In this document: piece after piece, positions 22,205-34,099 of the stretch
Position numbering within the stretch: the first letter of the stretch is position 1
Layout: each line of letters starts with the position of its first letter
Assembly (NCBI RefSeq): GCF_022605725.1
Contig: NC_065556.1
Coordinates: 3,906,001 to 3,970,000, forward strand
Direction of reading: 5' to 3'
DNA length: 64,000 nucleotides
DNA from: Anthonomus grandis grandis
Lineage: Eukaryota > Arthropoda > Insecta > Coleoptera > Curculionidae
The notes under the pieces: model-generated
Databases searched by the model: none
The model's input: only the letters and a program-made list of their open reading frames with translations
What the model was told of the DNA's origin: nothing
Position numbers and translations under genes: made by a program

Positions 22205-25070
22205 CTAGCCTCCCCCACCGACCATACGCAGGTGACTCAAAATAAGTGCCAAATTGTCATGGTGAATGTCACAGAAATCAGCAATAGTGTTAAAGTTTTG
22301 ACACATAAAGTGAATAGGACTCTGGTACAGAATGTTGGACCTGGCTGTGTCCAAGTTAAAAGCTGGACACTGTCTAGATCGTGGGCGTGGTATATGAAAG
22401 CAAATCCTTTGCAAAAGGGATGGGCAGTCAATTTTATGATTAAGTAAATTAAACAAGAATTTCACCGAATGCATTTCTCTCCTCTTCGCAAGTGACCGTT
22501 CAGTATATCTAGAGAGCAGCAGGTTATGGTCAAAACCCCTTGGAGGAAAGACTCCATCATCCTTAAATGCCAAACATTTAAGGAATCGCCGTTGGACTGA
22601 TTCTAATAGGTGAATGTGCTGGTTGTAAATGGGAGACCAAATGAGGGAGCTGTAGTCCAGCATGGATCTAACAAATGCATAGTAGAGAGTTTTGGCAGTG
22701 GCAGTGTTCGAAAAAATTTTGCAATTTCTAATAATAAAGCCCAGCATGCGAGTAGCCCTAGAAACAGTATCTTTGATGTGAGGAATATAAGAAAATTTTT
22801 GGTCAAAGGTGAGTCCAAGATCCTTAAAATAGGTAGACCTTGCCAGAGACTCTCCATTAACTGAGTAATTAAGGACAACTGGACTTTTGATTCGAAAGTA
22901 GCTGGCCACATTACACTTGGAAACATTAAGGTTAAGCCGGTTCAAAGTGCACCAATGGTGTACAGTATTGATGTTCTCTTGCAGTTGACCACAATCTGCT
23001 ATAGAGTGAATCCTATGGAAAAGCTTTAGGTCATCAGCATATGCTAACCGAGAGCAATTGAGGGTGGAGATCAAGTCATTAGCGAAAACGTTAAAGAGAA
23101 GGGGGCCCAAGTTAGAGCCCTGAGGAACTCCAGAGGTGGGTGAAAAACAAGCAGATCTAAAGCCTTCGACCACTACAAACTGAGAGCGGTCAACTAAATA
23201 GGAGTTAAGGAGCTTTATCAAGCGTTCGGAGAATCCAAACTGGCGTTCAAGTTTATTTAATAGGATGAAGTGGTCAATCTGGTCAAAAGCCTTTTGAAAG
23301 TCTGTGTAGATAACATCGATTTGACCTCTATCATTAAGTGCTTCGCACACAAACTGAGAGAAGAATGCTAGGTTTGTAGTACATGAGCGGCCAGAAACAA
23401 AACCATGTTGATCGTTGGCCAGCATGGACTTGGGAAAAATTAATTTATAAAGAGCCAACTCGAATAACTTTGAGAAATTGCACAGAATGGATATAGGGCG
23501 GTAATTCTCTATTGTTCCAGCATCGCCCTTTTTAAAGATAGGGCAAACTTTGGCTTGCTTCCAGATATTGGAAAAAATACCTGTGTTAAGGATCAGATTA
23601 AAAATGTGGAGCAGAGGGTCTGTAAGTGCAACAGAGCAGTCCTTAGCTAAAAAACTAGGAATTAAATCTGGGCCAGAGGTCATTTGGTTTTTGAGACACT
23701 TCCTCGCCATTATAATGTCGGTAGCCGTGAGCGGGACGACGTCTACGCAAGTTAAGGGAGGTTCAGAGACGACAGGATGATCGCTGGGAAGTAAGTTCGT
23801 GTACACACTCCTGAAATAATCTCCAAAAGCGAACACAATGCTGTCAGGCATATTGTATGATTGGTTAGAAAGCTTCATTGAGTCGGGGATTTGAGACTGA
23901 TTACGTTTGCTTCGAATAGAAGACCAAAATTCACTCGGATCGGAGGTTATTTTGTTCTCAATACTATGAATGTACATTTTGTAGGCTTGTGCACTTAAAG
24001 CTTTAATTGTCTTGCGCAGAGATCTAAGTATCTCTAAATGATGATTAGACTTGGAAATCTTAAAATCACGAAATGCTCTTTCCTTTTTATATATATTACG
24101 AATTATGTCCCCCGAAAACCAGGGAGGGAAACGTCTTTTACGTTTTACCTTGAAGGGTACCGCTCTAGCGAAAGTGTTGTTCAGTATATCATAAAAGACA
24201 TCACATGCAGAGTTGACGTCCTGCTGCACCATGACAGGCGACCAATCAGTATCTAGCAGCAGCTGATTTGACAAAAGCGGAAAGTTAGCCTTTCTAAAAT
24301 TAAATTCTTTTATTTCAGCTTTATTAAGGGGTAGGTTATTGAGAGAGATAAGGCCTGCATGGAATTCAAATAACAGAGAAGGATGGTAGGTATCCTCCGG
24401 GACAAGAGATGCACCGCTGTTAAGTACAGAGATATTAAAACTTGCAAAGATTAAATCCAAACAGCGAAGATTGTTATTTACCACGTTATTGAATTGCTTA
24501 TAGTTTAGGTAGGAAATCAAAAAAATCACTTAGAAGTTGACGTTTACTATTGGGAAATACCGAGTGTTCAATATAAGTGGGGACATTAAAGTCTCCCAGG
24601 ATAATCACATGTTCAGAATAGATTACATTAACCATGGAAAAGGCTTCGAGAAAGCGTTCTAATTGCACAGAGTCGATGGAAGGAGGAACGTACAATACAA
24701 AAATATACAGTATGAAATGATTAAATTTGACTCTACATCCTACCAGGTCGACTTCCGGTATTTCTTCGCAGAGGGTGATCGCAGAGAGGTCGAGGGCTTC
24801 CCCCTGTTCTTCCCCCCAGTAGAATACCACCACCCCTTGAAGCAGCAACAAGGTCAGTTCTTCTGTCAGAACGGTATATTACGTATGAGTTGGGAAGGAT
24901 TTCACCATCAAGTATATCATTTTGGAGCCAAGTTTCTGTGATGGAGATAATATCATAGCCAGAAGTAGACGCAGCACTAAAGAAGGTATTGGTCTTGGAG
25001 CGCAGGTCGCGGGTGTTCTGGTAATAACAAGAAACTAGATTTTTTAAGGAGTGGGAGGAGAGGGAGGTGG
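22205..25070 (-). pseudogene. LINE B ORF2: endonuclease and reverse transcriptase
   Basis: Target-primed reverse transcription enzyme. The APE-type endonuclease starts near 25060 with YYQNTRDLRSK and DIISITETWL (catalytic Glu region), shifts frame near 24850, and continues at 24498-24851 with VLYVPPS and IILGDFNVP. A second shift near 24505 leads into the 774-codon frame 22205-24529. There the RT blocks are clean: MTSGPDLIPSFLA, VCPIFKKGDAGTIENYRPIS, QHGFVSGRS, DVIYTDFQKAFDQIDH, SGVPQGSNLGPLLFNVFANDL, the catalytic YADDLKLFH, and WCTLNRLNLNVSKC. The C-terminal block LLESVQRRFLKCLAFKDDGV follows. RT itself is intact; the defects lie in the endonuclease half. No RNase H or zinc knuckle is seen at the C-terminus. 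Confidence 0.9.
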
Positions 25071-25133
25071 TTACCCTTGGCTTTTTGCCGCTATTAAGGG
25101 AATACCATTGCTATACTTAATGAAGAGGTTATC

Positions 25134-25922
25134 CTAACCACGGTCCCTGCGCAGCCTTAGTTCCTCCTTGACTTTATTAAGGTGTTCCAACTGAGCTGGG
25201 GTAAGGTCAGATTCAATGTATATCTTTCTTCCTGAGAACTTACTCCTGTTCTTCAGTAGGAATCCGACATCCCCATGGTTCACCAGTGTGATCTTAACTG
25301 GTCTGCAGCCATTATAGTTGGGTTTTCCAAATCTAGACACCTTGGATATAGGAATATTACGGCCACACACATCGTTAAGCAGAGTAGAGATGTCTGCTGT
25401 GAAAGTCGGATCTTCAGACGACTCGGACTTTAGGTTAAAAAGCATTAAATTGCAGTTACGTTTTTGTCTCTCCATAATTTCCTGCAACACAACATTACTA
25501 GCCTCGGCGTTTGATTGAGTAAGTAGTGGTTGTTGAGACTTGCTATTGGAAGCCAATGGCATCTTAGATGAGGTAAACTCCACCTGTAATGCATCCAACT
25601 TTGTCCTGACCCTCTCAAGTTCATCCAGTACAACAGGCAGTTTAGATATTTCAGTCTTCAGCACTCCAACATCCCTTTCAAGTACTCCTACACGATCGAT
25701 CAGTCCCAGCAGCTGCGTGACGCTGCCTAAGCACTCTTTACAGTAGAAGGACATAGATCTCTTGCTTAACACCACTGCCCTGATTTCAGTAGCACTTAAA
25801 TCACTGCAGCTATGACAGACCATGCTTTTGCAATGGTCACAAGGGTAACCAAAAACCTCTCCATTTCTTTTAGGTTCTCTGCAAGTAACTGCAGTCTTAC
25901 ACTTAGTGCAAGAGCCAGACAT
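25134..25922 (-). CDS. LINE B ORF1: zinc finger, coiled-coil RNA-binding protein
   Basis: Structural protein that coats LINE RNA. The 262-codon frame is uninterrupted. Residues about 5-65 hold a PHD-like zinc finger: CTKCKTAV...CDHCKSMVCHSCSDLS...FYCKECLG. Residues about 68-115 form a heptad-like coiled coil (LIDRVGVLERDVGVLKTEIS, then LDELERVRTKLDALQVEF). From about 145 onward an RRM-like fold is suggested (NCNLMLFNLKSES...VSRFGKP...RPVKITLVN...LLKNRSKF...IYIESDLTPAQ), ending in a basic helix. PHD-coiled coil-RRM order is common for ORF1p of insect CR1/Jockey-type LINEs. ORF2 begins about 65 bp downstream. Confidence 0.85.
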   Translation of the reverse strand: MSGSCTKCKTAVTCREPKRNGEVFGYPCDHCKSMVCHSCSDLSATEIRAVVLSKRSMSFYCKECLGSVTQLLGLIDRVGVLERDVGVLKTEISKLPVVLDELERVRTKLDALQVEFTSSKMPLASNSKSQQPLLTQSNAEASNVVLQEIMERQKRNCNLMLFNLKSESSEDPTFTADISTLLNDVCGRNIPISKVSRFGKPNYNGCRPVKITLVNHGDVGFLLKNRSKFSGRKIYIESDLTPAQLEHLNKVKEELRLRRDRG

Positions 25923-26040
25923 TGCGATATCGGTATCCTCGCCCAGCTCTACTCACACCACTAAGGCAAGTGGAAAACGCCACTTGATCATGGAAGGAAA
26001 AACTGTGTCGATATTGCAGTCCAACACTACTTAAGGTTTA

Positions 26041-26585
26041 ATGCACAGAGAAAAATAAAAATTAAAAATTATGTGGTTAGATGCACTCTTGATAAATGAC
26101 ACTGATTTGTTTATGTTATTGTTGTAGGTTATGAAAAACTGGCAAGCCGTTCGTTAATAAAAATCGGCATATATTATCAGTTGTTACTTGTTCTGCATTA
26201 CCAGAGCCACAAACACTTCCAGGGCTTCACCAAAATATTCTCGATTCTATCACCAACTTTTCCATTTTTTTAAATAGCAAGACGTATAAGAAACTTTAAC
26301 TTTACGGTTGCGCGAACATTTGACATTCACTTGAAAAGTGACAAAACAATTTTCTCTTAATTATTATTATTATTAGCAAATGATACATTTTATGCCTAAC
26401 GGTACGTGAGAGTTCCCCTAGTGGACCAATCAAATGCATAAAAAACTCAAATGAATGCAAATAAATATAGACAGTTGACTGTGGACGTTTCATGTAAGCA
26501 GTAGCTAATTTGAGGCATTGTTTTTATAACACAGCAGTTGTGCAGCTGTGATTTTATTGCTATTTTGAGGGTGATTTAATGATTA
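26041..26585. other. 5' flank of LINE B / piggyBac upstream region
   Basis: Non-coding. Contains an (ATT)n tract at about 26355-26375 followed by AGCAAATGATACATT, which is an inverted match to ATATCATTCGCTAATAAT at 21872-21890. Probably piggyBac sub-terminal and 5' UTR sequence displaced by the LINE B insertion. Confidence 0.4.
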
Positions 26586-28160
26586 TTGAGTAAGTTTTTC
26601 ATGATGACAGTAAATCTGAACATTTTTTGTAAAGAAAATGTGCTTTTTTTAGTTGGACTTAAAAGTACCGTCAGGAATTATGAGCAGATTATATTGCCAA
26701 TCAAATTTTGTCCGAAAATTTACCCTTGGACAGTGATATTTTACCGGATGAAGAAGAAAACGATTCTGAAGATTGATTCAGAAAATATTTTCATGGATTT
26801 TATACACACAAGGTCCTGTGAAAACCGAATTTATAGATTGGACAGATGTTTATTTGCAGTCGTTCGGAGAATCTATTAAAGACATTGTTTTCCAAAGTAA
26901 TATTTATGCAACACAAAGGCATGGCCTATTTCCGTTTACCTGCATGGAAGCATTATTGGAATACAAGTGAAGACTTGGGACTTCACTTGTATTCACTTGT
27001 ATTCGACTATGGGACCTCACTTGGGACCCATTATTTCCAAATTTATGTCAAGAAATCGTTTTAAAGAAATTCTAAAATATCTTCATTGCAATGATAATAG
27101 TTGACCGAAATACTTGTTTGAAATACTAAACCAAACAAGGATAACAAGGATAAAATGTACAAAACCAGACCTTTAGCAAATACTCTTAAAAAATGATTTA
27201 AAGATTGCTATGAAACAACAAGGCGAATTAGTATAGATGAAAGATTTTCAAAGGGCGAAGCTCATTGAAGCAGAAAAATCCGATGAAGCCAATCAAAAGA
27301 AGCTACAAATTATGGTGCGTGGCCGACCAAAATTCCTATGTTTCAACATTTGTCAACAAGTCTATAAAGGAAAAACTGAAGAACTCTAAGAAGAGTACAA
27401 AGAGTTTGATCTTGGAGAAAGCATTGTACTTTCTTTAAGTAAGCCTGAGTGGGACAAGTTCAAAATTATATATGCGGACAATTATTTTACGTCTATTAAC
27501 CTTTTGGAAACATTATATTTAAAAATAACCCTGGCATGTGACAATCATGCGAAATACGTAGGATATACTATACATAGGAGTGGTTTTCCAGTAATGATAG
27601 AAAATAAAGAAATGAAACTGGGTGACTATAATTACCGGATCTCTAACATCCAAGTCAGGGCTTTTGAGTGGAGAGACAATAAAATTGTTCATACTTTGCA
27701 TCTAATTTTCATGGTACAGAGGAGGTTATTGTCAAAAGGACTCTAAGAAAGATGGAACACGATTAGATGTGAAATGCCCATCCATTGTAGCTGATTACAA
27801 TAAGCACATGGGAGGAGTTGACAGGGCAGACCAGTCGAGAAGTACATATAGTATGATTCGTAGATCACGAAAATGGTGGCACCGACTATTTTGGAGGATT
27901 TCTTGATATAGCATTTGTAAATGCCTATATAATACTTGAATTTTGAGAAAATTTCCACCCTTGAATTTAGAAGATTAATAAGTTTGGGGCTTATGACAAT
28001 GAACACAGGTAGAGCTTTAAATCCCAGAAGATCAGGACCAATAGTTAAAAGACAAAAATATAATTACAGTGTACCTGATGATGTCCGTCTAGGAAATCGT
28101 GGATCCCATTGGGTAGTTTTTTTAGATAGTTTTTCAGCTGAGTATCATGAATTAAATTAA
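26586..28160 (+). pseudogene. piggyBac-type transposase relic
   Basis: Transposase of the TTAA-specific piggyBac family, readable across several frames. In order: NIYATQRHG near 26900; SKFMSRNRFKEILKYLHCND near 27050; SIDERFSKG near 27240, carrying the first catalytic Asp of the DDD triad; then an open stretch from about 27400 with WDKFKIIYADNYFTSINLLE (second Asp region, 'DNFFTS' in relatives), GYTIHRSGFPV and VRAFEWRDNK. Near 27810 the plus strand still spells HMGGVDRADQ, the third Asp motif, and KWWHRLFW. The C-terminus at about 28020-28120 reads RRSGPIVKRQKYNYSVPDDVRLG. Stops and frameshifts throughout make it inactive. The C-terminal cysteine-rich domain of some relatives is absent. Confidence 0.85.
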
Positions 28161-28299
28161 CTTTTAATTTGTTAATCCCTAATGGTACTTTAAAGTCGAC
28201 GTTTTTTGTTTTTTTTTCAAAAATGGAAATAAAAATTTCAAAAAATGAATGTACCCTTTTTAATCTACCAATGAATATAATATCCAAAAAAAATCCTTA

Positions 28300-28334
28300 A
28301 AATTTAAATTTTTTCGATATCTAAAGGGTTAATT
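28300..28334 (+). repeat. Right terminus of the piggyBac element
   Basis: TTTTTTCGATATCTAAAGGG followed by TTAA (28328-28334 region). GGG/TTAA at the outer edge fits piggyBac, and the reverse complement shares CCCTTTAG with the left end candidate at 21857. Confidence 0.6.
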
Positions 28335-29745
28335 GGCTGAACCCACCTTTTGATAATGCTATTGTTAAAAATATTTGTAAATATAAAATTTGATAATGTG
28401 TTGTTTATTCCAGAGATTTTTTATTACATTAAAAAAAAGTAAAGTGACGCTGGGGAAAAATGCACAAAAAATGATTTTTTCTTAATATTTGTTTGAAATA
28501 CTAGGAAAGAGTAATGTCTTAATTTAAAATGAGTATTAAAAATTAAGTATTGTTTTTTGAAAATAGAAAATTAATATTCCTATTCCTGAGTATCGTCGAG
28601 AAATTTAACCAAAGCTCCAGAGAAGTGCATAGCGGATACAGAAGAACATCATTCGCCCTCGAATAGAAATATTAATAGTAATCAAAATTGTAAACGCTGC
28701 AAAAACAATAAATGAATAAATAAATAAAGTAATTCGGTCATTCATATTTATATGACCAGATGATTACATGATAGATTTTTTGTCCAGTAAACATATGTCC
28801 GCAAATGAGCTGTTTGATCTCTAGGGCAAAAAACTGTTTTTGGTACTATTATTTTGCTGATTAACTGAGTAAGCTGTTTGCAGTTCGTTATATCCAGTCT
28901 CTTTGTCTTTATTATTTTACCTTATTACGTACATTTTGTTTTGACAAGCTTATCAACCGGTGCTTGAGCAATTTAAGACTTTAATGATTGACTGAATAAT
29001 GTTTTGTATACAATCAAGCAAACTTTTTACTAAATGACGTAAAATTTCTCCAAGATATCAATTTTCTACAAGGGTTCAAGTGAAGTCAAAGTCAGGGTCT
29101 TGAAAGCTTCAGCAATATATCTCGACATATCTCGTTGAGATACTCCTCCAGATAAAGATGGTGGTAAGACTGCGAAACTTTCGCCTCGAGACTGCACGTA
29201 CTGTCAATTATCGGATATGTCACACAGGTATAAAGCTTATATGGTGGGCATCGGAATCGTATGTCGGCTATCCTGCTTGGCAAAATCGACAGGGAGCTGA
29301 TGAAATGACGTTGTTGACATTGACGGATGAAATGTCATTTGAAATATAATTTTGAGTTTATTTTTCAATGTATGCCTAGAGAACTGTTTGTCTCTGTTGT
29401 ATATCTCCGTCAACAACACAAAATAAACCTACGGAAAAGTTAATATTTTGTGGTCAACAAGTTGTTGGCCTCTAGTATGACTTAAGCATGAGTTGGGTTT
29501 GTTTTAAGGATGCTATTTTAAATTAGTTACTTTTCTTTCCAAAAAGTGACTCTTTCAGTATCGGGAGTAATGTTTTAATTGATTTGCAGCAATTCGAGAT
29601 TTCCGATAAGAAAGTGCAATTTTATTTATTACGGTTACCTTTTTGTATTGTCAATTTTTAGTCTTTAATAAAACCAAATTCAGTTGGTTTCAATTAAGAA
29701 GTTTCGCTTTTCAAATATTTAATTTAACTTGATCATTATAAATAC
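28335..29745. other. Non-coding stretch, nothing recognised
   Basis: No conserved protein block. Short frames at 29092-29419 occur on both strands and show no recognisable domain. Confidence 0.35.
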
Positions 29746-29959
29746 ATTTTGAAAAATGTCTGGTCTCTCATTTTTTTTTCCACAAGCAAAAATAGATAAA
29801 ACGGTTTTTTGTAAGTATCCATCATTCTAAATAGTTCTGATAAACATAGTAATAATTTTTTTTTCAATTTCCTACAGAGCCCATTACAAGAAAAACATGG
29901 AGTGAGATATGCAATGTAAATTTTATTAACCTATCACAAATCGTGCCTATCAAGAGATT

Positions 29960-30720
29960 TTCCCAAATTAACATCTCTTGATGATTCAAGGATGATTTGT
30001 TGTGCGCAAGACCTAACCTCAAAACCCACAAAAGAATCGGCAAGTCAGGAACTCAAAATAAGTAATCTGGAAGCTCTGGTCCAACAAGGTGAGCAGAAAA
30101 TTGAAATATTAAAAGAAAACTCAAAAATTACGGAGGAAAAACTCAATACAGAAATTGTTTACCTTAAAAAAACTGCTTGATGAATCGTGAAGCAAAAACA
30201 CTATTTTGCAGCAGAAAAGTGCGCCCTTAGGAATTAAAAAACTCTGAATAGGACCTGCCTCAGTCGCAAGCAGGGCCCACGATCCTACTAAATTGGCGGG
30301 AAAACAAAATAAACAAAAACAAATTGAAGTGTCACTGTCATTAATGTTATCTTTAGGAAAAAAAAATCCTTAAAATTGGAAGTCGGGAAGATCATGAAAC
30401 ACAATTAGGTTCCACGTCTGCCCAACAAAATAGAAGGGTATGGGTCTTCTTATCAAAAATTAATAACACTATCACCGAAATAGACATAAAAAATTACGTT
30501 ACCAAGCATAGCAATTGCACTGATGTCTACGTTAAACAGTGTATCCCGAAACAAAACCAATCAGAAAAAAAAAATTTATGGTAGGAGTTACTCCAGAACT
30601 AAAGGATACCATCTACAGCAATTCCTTCTGGCCAAAGAATGTTGTATTTGAAAGGTTTAATTTCTCACTTGGACGGAATTTTTTAGATGGACGGAAAAAT
30701 CTGAACCAGAATCTGAATTA
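29960..30720 (+). pseudogene. LINE C ORF1 remnant (coiled coil, RNA-binding end)
   Basis: Residual ORF1. The frame 29992-30180 has a heptad-like helix (ISNLEALVQQGEQKIEILKE), a plausible trimerisation coiled coil. After several stops, the frame near 30500-30720 reads LWVGVTPELKDTIYSNSFWP and VVFERFNFSLGRNF, corresponding to the C-terminal RNA-binding half seen in ORF1p of CR1/Jockey-like LINEs ('SFWP.GV...RF'). Not functional as read. Confidence 0.6.
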
Positions 30721-30759
30721 GAGGGAATTGCCCGCATACACCCGACTTCCAATCTCAAA

Positions 30760-33472
30760 ATGAAGTCCCTTAACATCCGAAGATTGACAAAAAAATTGGA
30801 TGAGTTGGAAATGCAGATTGAAAACAAGAATTTTGATATAATATGTCTATCAGAAAATTAACTTCCTCAACAAGCAGTAGAAAGTTACTCTCTGCCTGGA
30901 TTCCATCTATCCAACAGTTTCAGCCGTACTGAAGCAGGAGGAAGTGGAGTCATTAGCTACACCAGAGAACGGTTTCTTGTAAAGAAGATGCCAACTATAG
31001 ACAACATGTCAATAGAGACACACTTTGAAGTCGTTGCGACTGAGATTGAAGCGTTACAGGTTGTAGTTTTGAGTGTCTACAGATCTCCATCAGGTAAATT
31101 GGAAGTGTTCTTTCAGAGTCTTAATACAGTTCTAAATTTCTTAATCCATAGACGCAAACGTACCTCTATTTATGGTGATTTTAATATAGATCTACTAGCG
31201 GATAACCTCATTTCAGTCGAGTTCACCCAACTTGTCAACACATATGACTTTAAATTCCTGGTAAATAGCGCAACTAGAATCTCAAAAACCACAAAAAGTA
31301 GTTGCCTTGATAACTGCATAACAAATTTTGCAATTAATTGTAAATGTACTCTATGGGACACTTGAATAGAAGACACTATGAATCAATAAATGAAAGTACT
31401 GAAAACACCCACACAACGGTCTTAGAGTTCAGACCGTATTGTGGAGAGAGATTTTCTCGCTGTGTTACTTCATTACTAAACGTTGATTGGTTGGTACTTG
31501 ATAATTGTAACACTGACAATTCTTTTGAAATATTTCTCAATGTTCTATGTCTATTATAGACTTTCATATTCCAAAAAAAACTAAAACAATTCTCACCAAA
31601 AATAAAAAAAAATAGTTTTATAATGAACTGAAGAGATTGAGAGATAACTTAAACTTCTTTTCTACCTTATATAAGTATAACAGTGCTCCAGATCTCTCAG
31701 AATGGCTAAAAATTCGTATAAAGGAATATAAAACTAAAATAAAATAAGCGAGACACTCGTATTATACAAACAATTTATGAAATAGTCATAACAAATCCAA
31801 AACCATCTGAAACATCATTAAAGAAACAAAAAATAATGATTCTAGTAATTCGAAATGTAATGTAACTCTCGATGAATTTAACAAATTCTTTGTGAATATA
31901 GCTGACTCAATTACAAATACAATGCAAACATCTAATGACCCTGTACAATTTAGAGCAAAATATGTACATAACAATTCAACAGTATTTCTCTCACCTGTTA
32001 CCGAAATAGAGGTCATTGATCTTTTAAAAAGTTTAAGTGATAGTTCTACTCAAGACATCTTTGGTTTGAGCAATGAAATATTGAAACAACTTGCAAATGG
32101 TTTGGACCTACCACTATCTCTAATAATAAACAAATGTTTTTCATCTGGTACATTTCCACAAAAGCTTAAAATAAGTAAAGTTGTTCCTATATTTAAAAAA
32201 GGTAATATGGATGATTCAGGAAATCATCGACCCATATCAATAAGACCGCTATTATCCAAGCCCATTGAGCTCTGTCTAAACCAACGTCTCATATCTTTTT
32301 TTGATAAACATAATTTACTTTCACCAGCGCAGTTTGGCTTTCGAAAAGGAAGATCCACTGCTGATGCACTCAGGGTAATGGTAGACTACCTGGTTGATGC
32401 ATTTGAGGGGAAGAAGATAGTGCGTGCAATTTTCCGCGTCCTCTCAAAAGCGTTCGACTGTGTCTAGCAAAATATTGTGTTGAGCAAGTTGGATTTTTAT
32501 GGTATCCGGGGTATTTGCCTGGAACTTATCCAGTCCTACCTTTGTGAGCATCAGCAGATGGTGACTTGTAGAGGAAGAACATTCTCCACACTTCCAATAA
32601 CTACAGGGGTACCTCAGGGATCAATCTTGGGTCCTCTTCTGTTTTTACTTTATGTAAATGAATTACCCGCCCACTTCTCAGAGGTGATGTCTGTACAATA
32701 TGCGGATAACACAACTCTTCTCAGTCGGCATTCAGATCTGATTTCCCTACAGAAAGGAACGAGTGCAACGCTTCACATGGTTTGCTGACAATAATCTATG
32801 TTTGAATCTAAATAAAACAGATAAGGCTAATTTCTCTTGAAGGGAAAGACATCAGAAAATAGACGCGATCAAATTTCTGGGTATTTATCTAGATAATAAA
32901 TTATCATGGAGGAGCCATATAATAGATCTGGCAATAAAACTCTCGTCGGTTCTTTTTCTGTTGCGCAGAATTGTTCAATTGGCGCCTCCAGTAGTATATA
33001 GAACGGCGTATATAGGACTTTTCAAAGTTGTCATATGGACTCTTATTTTGGAGTAACTCGGCTGACTGGCAGAGAGCATTTAAGTTGCAAAAATCGGCAC
33101 TCAGAATTCTAGAAAACAAAAAACCAACAGATAGTTGTAGACCTTTATTCAAAAATTTAAAAATCATGACAATGCCTGGCCTATTCATCCACCAATGTCT
33201 GATGTTTGCTAGAACACACTCTTTTAGATTTAGCACAGTAAATAGTAGGCACCTATATGACACCAGACATGGGGAAAATTTCTTACTTCCACAGCACCGG
33301 ATTAGTCTGACCGATAAGTTTTATATGTTATATGACTAATGCCATAAAACTTTTTAATGCAATACCTGAAACCACAAAACAACTACATTTAAATAGATTT
33401 AAGCAAGTAACGAAAAACCTGATTTTGGAGATCTGTCCATACTCATTGGGCGAATTCTACAATAGTCTTTAA
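30760..33472 (+). pseudogene. LINE C ORF2: endonuclease and reverse transcriptase
   Basis: Endonuclease blocks: FDIICLSEN, then VVLSVYRSPSG and SIYGDFNIDLLAD (the GDFN metal-binding motif) and SSCLDNCIT within the open stretch 30988-31365. RT: the frame 31892-32467 holds DIFGLSNEILK, SKVVPIFKKGNMDDSGNHRP, PAQFGFRKGRSTADAL and VRAIFRVLSKAFDCV, then a stop. The frame 32477-32788 continues with TTGVPQGSILGPLLFLLYVNEL and VQYADNTTLL, where the active-site YADD is YADN. After another shift come AIKFLGIYLDNKLSWRSHI and the tail at 33028-33339 (FKLQKSALRILENKKPTDSC, HLYDTRHGENFLLP), with the true C-terminus near 33472 (AIKLFNAIPE...). The Asp-to-Asn change alone should abolish polymerase activity. 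Confidence 0.85.
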
Positions 33473-33813
33473 CCTAGTCTATCAAAATTTATCGAATGTT
33501 ATACTTTCACACCTGTATAAAATTTTAGATGCCTTTTGATTGTGAACAAAATGAAAGTTTTTTGTTTGCTATGTTATGTAGGTATAACTCTGATACATTA
33601 ATGTCTCCCTTTATGCACTGTATTATTGGCGTTTGACAGTCTATACTTTTTGACGATGCTAAACTGTTAACCCTACTATGCATTATGCAAAAGTTGATAG
33701 TTTTTAAGATATTCCTTCTCCAAGAGGTAATGGAGTATAATTATAACAGTTATACTCAAACTATAACTATAAAATAATAACATAACTATAAGATAATATA
33801 TATTATTAATATA

Positions 33814-34094
33814 TATTGTGTACAGTATTGTATTGTATCAGTATTGTAACATCATAGTGTTCGGCATGTATTTTGCTTAAAAGTTTAAAAATATGTTTAG
33901 CAGATTTTATGGAAACTGAGATATATGATGTATAACTGTTTTAGTGATAATATATAAATAACAAAATATAAATATATAAATAAAATAAATATTATTTATA
34001 TATATAATATATCTATTATATCTATTATATATATATATATATGCCGAACACTATGATGTTACAATACTGATACAATACAATACTGTACACAATA
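33814..34094. mobile_element. AT-rich foldback element, 54-bp inverted repeats
   Basis: Arms 33814-33867 and 34041-34094 are reverse complements, essentially perfect (for example CATCATAGTGTTCGGCAT against ATGCCGAACACTATGATG). The spacer of about 173 bp is almost entirely A/T with (TA)n tracts. Non-coding; fits a small foldback or MITE-like element. Confidence 0.8.
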
Positions 34095-34099
34095 CATTT

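Larger units (their letters stand above)
21885..26040 (-). mobile_element. LINE B, nearly full-length Jockey/CR1-like retrotransposon
   Basis: A two-ORF non-LTR retrotransposon on the minus strand: 5' UTR (about 26040-25923), ORF1 (25922-25134), ORF2 (about 25070-22205), 3' UTR and a (TTA)n tail. Order, sizes and domains fit a complete element. ORF2 has at least two frame disruptions, so the copy is probably inactive, but the long open stretches indicate a recent insertion. Its 3' tail abuts a piggyBac-like terminus and its 5' flank leads into a piggyBac transposase relic. Confidence 0.88.
29750..33540 (+). mobile_element. LINE C, full-length but broken non-LTR retrotransposon
   Basis: A plus-strand LINE with ORF1 remains (about 29960-30720) followed by ORF2 (about 30760-33472) and a short 3' UTR. 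Both ORFs carry stops and frameshifts. C-terminal blocks (HxTRH...) resemble the fragments at 15038-15801 and 44750-46060, placing these in a related group distinct from LINE A/B. Confidence 0.82.

Noticed and set aside
29092..29419. Overlapping small frames on both strands
   Set aside because: No domain or start context; both strands open over the same bases, typical of chance.
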